DNA of 21,365 bases from NCBI GenBank assembly GCA_023406985.1, contig JAEXTK010000143.1, positions 1 to 21,365 on the forward strand. Direction: 5' to 3'. Made by a program: the position numbers and the translations under genes. Of this stretch, positions 18,987-21,365 are shown in pieces. The first letter of the stretch is position 1. Each line of letters opens with the position of its first letter. The DNA is from Spirochaetota bacterium. Its GTDB lineage: Bacteria > Spirochaetota > Spirochaetia > Treponematales > Breznakiellaceae. Under the pieces are notes generated by a model. It searched no databases. It was not told the origin of the DNA and saw only the letters and a list, made by a program, of their open reading frames with translations.

Positions 18987-20563
18987 TCATCTTCGATTTC
19001 GGCAGCCAGACCACCCAGCTCATCGGCAGGCGAATCCGCGAGCTCGGGGTCTACGCCGAGATCGTGAGCGGCGACGCGCCGATCGCGGACGCGAAGCTCG
19101 CGGGGGCCGTCGGCATCGTGCTCTCCGGGTCCCCGTACTCCGTCTACGACGAGGGCGCCCCCGCCCCCGACCCGGCCGTCTACGCGGCCGGCTTGCCCAT
19201 CCTCGGCATCTGTTACGGCTTGCAGCAGATGACGCGGTACCACGGCGGAAGGGTGGAGCCGCTCGCCGAGCGCGAGTACGGCGGCGTGAGAGTCACGCTG
19301 GACGACGCCGAGATCGGGCCGGCCGCGGGCGGCGGGAAGGCGGCCGCCTTCCTGGCCGGCTTCCGGTCTCCGAGCTTCCAGGCCTGGATGAGCCACGGCG
19401 ATTCGCTCGCCGAGCTCGCGAGCGGCTTCGTGCAGGCGGGTACGAGCGCCCACGGGTTCCCCGCGGTGGTGGTCCACGAATCGAAATCCTGGTTCGGCAT
19501 ACAGTTCCACCCCGAGGTCACGCACTGCGAGGGGGGCATCGACATCCTGGCCGCCTTCGTCTTCGGCGTCTGCGGGGCCGAGCGCGCGTGGACCATGGAG
19601 AAATACGTGGAGGAAGTGCGGCGGAGCCTCCGCGAGCGGGTGGGGAAGAAGCCCGTCCTCCTCCTCATCTCCGGCGGCGTGGACTCCACGGTCGCCGGAG
19701 CGCTCCTGCTCAAGACCCTGGAGAGCGAGCAGGTCCACCTTATGTACATGGACACGGGCCTCATGCGCAAGGACGAGACGAAGCTCGTCAAGGCGAACCT
19801 GGAACGGCTCGGGGCCCGACACCTCCACATCGTCCACTGCGAGGCGGAATTCCTCTCCGAGCTCGCCGGGCTCACCGAGCCCGAGAGCAAGCGCAAGGCG
19901 ATCGGGGACCTCTTCATCACCATCCAGGAGCGCGAGGTCGCCCGCCTCGGCCTCGGCGAGGACTACTACCTGGCCCAGGGCACCCTCTATACCGACCTTA
20001 TCGAGAGCGGGAAGGGCGTGGGCAAGAAGGCCCACGTCATCAAGAGCCACCACAACGTGCGGAGCCCCCTCGTGGAGGCCAAGCGGAACGCCGGCCGGAT
20101 CGTCGAACCCTTGGACAAGCTCTATAAGGACGAGGTGCGTTCCCTCGGCCGCCTCCTCGGCGTGGACGAAGACGTGGTCCGCCGCCATCCCTTCCCGGGA
20201 CCGGGCCTCGCGGTCCGCATCCTCGGCGAGGTGACGGCCGAGAAGTGCGACGTGCTCCGCGAGGCGGACGCGATCTACGTGAACGAGCTCAAGAAGAGAG
20301 GGCTCTACGACGAGATCTGGCAGGCCTTCGCCATCCTGCTCCCCATCCGCTCGGTCGGCGTGGCGGGCGACGTGCGCAAGTACGGCTGGGTCCTCGCGCT
20401 CAGGGCCATCGTGAGCGAGGACGGCATGACCGCCGACGTCTACCCCTTCCCGATGAAGGACCTCATCGAGATCTCCACGCTCATCACCAACACCGTGAAG
20501 GATATCGGCCGGGTGACCTACGACGTCTCGTCCAAGCCCCCGGCCACCATCGAATGGGAATGA
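18974..20563 (+). CDS. guaA: GMP synthase (glutamine-hydrolysing)
   Basis: A 529-residue two-domain enzyme converting XMP, ATP and glutamine to GMP. The N-terminal class I glutaminase (about 1-200) has the nucleophile C80 in GICYGLQQM and the partners H179 and E181 in IQFHPEV. The ATP pyrophosphatase domain (about 205-405) has the P-loop-like SGGVDST (233-239) and PFPGPGLAVR, and the dimerisation domain ends with the typical SSKPPATIEWE. Length matches E. coli (525). The start is a GTG at 18974, 13 bases inside purA, supported by AGGAAG five bases upstream. The gene ends in the four-base ATGA overlap with the next gene. Confidence 0.98.
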   Translation: MDKIVIFDFGSQTTQLIGRRIRELGVYAEIVSGDAPIADAKLAGAVGIVLSGSPYSVYDEGAPAPDPAVYAAGLPILGICYGLQQMTRYHGGRVEPLAEREYGGVRVTLDDAEIGPAAGGGKAAAFLAGFRSPSFQAWMSHGDSLAELASGFVQAGTSAHGFPAVVVHESKSWFGIQFHPEVTHCEGGIDILAAFVFGVCGAERAWTMEKYVEEVRRSLRERVGKKPVLLLISGGVDSTVAGALLLKTLESEQVHLMYMDTGLMRKDETKLVKANLERLGARHLHIVHCEAEFLSELAGLTEPESKRKAIGDLFITIQEREVARLGLGEDYYLAQGTLYTDLIESGKGVGKKAHVIKSHHNVRSPLVEAKRNAGRIVEPLDKLYKDEVRSLGRLLGVDEDVVRRHPFPGPGLAVRILGEVTAEKCDVLREADAIYVNELKKRGLYDEIWQAFAILLPIRSVGVAGDVRKYGWVLALRAIVSEDGMTADVYPFPMKDLIEISTLITNTVKDIGRVTYDVSSKPPATIEWE

Positions 20564-21315
20564 AGTACGACCTTGTGCTCCTGGATGCCGACGGCACCCT
20601 CTTCGACTTCGACGCGGCGGCCGCGGCGGCCTTCCGCGCTTCCTGCGCCGAGGTCGGCTTGGACGCGGAGGCGCGCGGGAGCGGCGGGGAGACTTTCTTC
20701 GCGCGATACCTCGAGATCAACCACGACCTCTGGGCGGCGCTCGAGCGGGGCGAGATCGACAAGGAGAGCCTCAAGGCGGAGCGCTTCCGGCGGCTGTTCG
20801 CGGAATACTCCATCGCGGTAGACCCCGCGGCCTTCTCGGACCGCTACCTCGTCCATCTGGCGGAGGGCGCCCAGCTCTTCAGCGGCGCCGAAGCGTTCGT
20901 GCGGAAAGTGGCCGAGGCGGGGGCCCGGCTCGCGATCGTCACGAACGGCATCTCGGAGGTCCAGCGCGGCCGCTTCTTCCGGTCTCCGCTCGCCTCCCTC
21001 ATCGGCGACCTCTTCATCTCCGAGGAACTCGGCGCGGAGAAGCCCGCCGCCGCCTTCTTTTCCGAGGCGTTCCGGCGGCTCGGTAGGCCCGAGTCGGCCA
21101 AAGAGGGGGTCATCGTGGTCGGTGATTCCTGGAGCGCGGATATCGCGGGAGCCCTCGGCTTCGGCCTCCACGCGCTCTGGTTCAACCCCGACGGCAAGCC
21201 CCGGCCGGACGCGGGAGACGGCCCCGCCTCCGCGACCGATGCCCGGTCAGCCGCTCCGCCGGTCTTCGAGGCCCGCACCTACGACGAAGCCCTCCGCGTC
21301 ATCCTCGGCCGCTGA
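20560..21315 (+). CDS. yjjG: HAD-superfamily nucleotidase, YjjG-like
   Basis: A 251-residue HAD phosphatase that strongly resembles YjjG in layout. E. coli YjjG is a 5'-nucleotidase that clears non-canonical pyrimidine nucleotides. Motif I is LLDADGTLF (D9, D11), motif II is IVTNG (T128, N129), the lysine is K161 in GAEKP, and motif IV is VVGDSWSADI (D189, D194). The helical C1 cap (about 18-95) contains YLEINHDLWAALERGEI, a segment characteristic of the YjjG group. A Pro/Ala/Asp-rich insert at about 213-235 near the end is unusual. The ATG overlaps the guaA stop as ATGA with no clear ribosome binding site, so translation is probably coupled; an in-frame ATG at 20554 is an alternative. Being last in the guanine operon suggests a nucleotide pool or clean-up role. 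Confidence 0.88.
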   Translation: MKYDLVLLDADGTLFDFDAAAAAAFRASCAEVGLDAEARGSGGETFFARYLEINHDLWAALERGEIDKESLKAERFRRLFAEYSIAVDPAAFSDRYLVHLAEGAQLFSGAEAFVRKVAEAGARLAIVTNGISEVQRGRFFRSPLASLIGDLFISEELGAEKPAAAFFSEAFRRLGRPESAKEGVIVVGDSWSADIAGALGFGLHALWFNPDGKPRPDAGDGPASATDARSAAPPVFEARTYDEALRVILGR

Positions 21316-21341
21316 CGGAGCCGGCAGGTCCGGTGTATAAT
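21312..21341 (+). promoter_or_regulatory. Promoter overlapping the yjjG stop; leaderless start for the next gene
   Basis: CTGACG (21312-21317), which includes the yjjG stop codon, and a perfect TATAAT (21336-21341) are 18 bases apart. Transcription should begin at about 21348, exactly at the next ATG, with no room for a ribosome binding site. Confidence 0.65.
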
Positions 21342-21347
21342 CGGCCC

Positions 21348-21365
21348 ATGCTGTACAGAAGATTC
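21348..21365 (+). CDS. Start of a gene cut by the right edge
   Basis: Only six codons (MLYRRF) are visible after a consensus -10 box, so no function can be assigned. The call rests on the promoter position and the open frame to the window end; a later start codon outside the window cannot be excluded. Confidence 0.45.

Overview
This is a very GC-rich, densely coded bacterial window with short intergenic gaps and several stop/start overlaps. No 16S rRNA, tRNA or other direct taxonomic marker is present. The gene mix fits a free-living, high-GC spirochaete or a similar Gram-negative lineage: a binding protein / YesM-type kinase / YesN-type regulator trio, a STAS plus SpoIIE-type phosphatase pair, and bacterial-type GltBD. 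The lineage is an inference of low to moderate confidence. No mobile element, CRISPR array, integrase or foreign-looking gene was seen.

Layout. Positions 1-3338 (minus strand) hold a three-gene signalling operon: a membrane-anchored periplasmic sugar-binding-like protein, a histidine kinase and a response regulator that runs off the left edge. A 398-bp divergent intergenic region follows, with a sharp promoter for the minus operon, a strong plus-strand terminator that ends no visible gene, and an AT-rich regulatory island just before gltB. Positions 3737-9950 hold gltB-gltD, the two subunits of NADPH-dependent glutamate synthase. After a tandem repeat and a terminator comes a gene for an HD/class I phosphodiesterase-like enzyme. 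It overlaps, tail to tail, a small two-helix membrane protein gene. Next are a Cof-type HAD phosphatase, a STAS anti-sigma-antagonist-like protein, and a membrane phosphatase (PP2C/SpoIIE) fused to a RsbW-like ATPase domain.

From 14793 to 21315 the window is devoted to purine nucleotides: purB, a terminator, then the overlapping guaB-purA-guaA-yjjG cluster. This covers both arms from IMP: PurA and PurB lead to AMP, GuaB and GuaA lead to GMP, and a YjjG-type nucleotidase closes the cluster. GltBD makes glutamate from glutamine, and GuaA consumes glutamine, so the window is strong in nitrogen and glutamine metabolism. A new gene starts at 21348 and is cut by the right edge.

Points most worth a second look: the three-component sensor with no transporter in view; the phosphatase/ATPase fusion with a damaged G1 motif; the eukaryote-like phosphodiesterase motif; promoters placed so close to start codons that the mRNAs should be leaderless or nearly so; direct repeats that begin exactly at stop codons at three gene ends; and the phased TGCAT repeats upstream of gltB. 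None amounts to a clearly new system from sequence alone.
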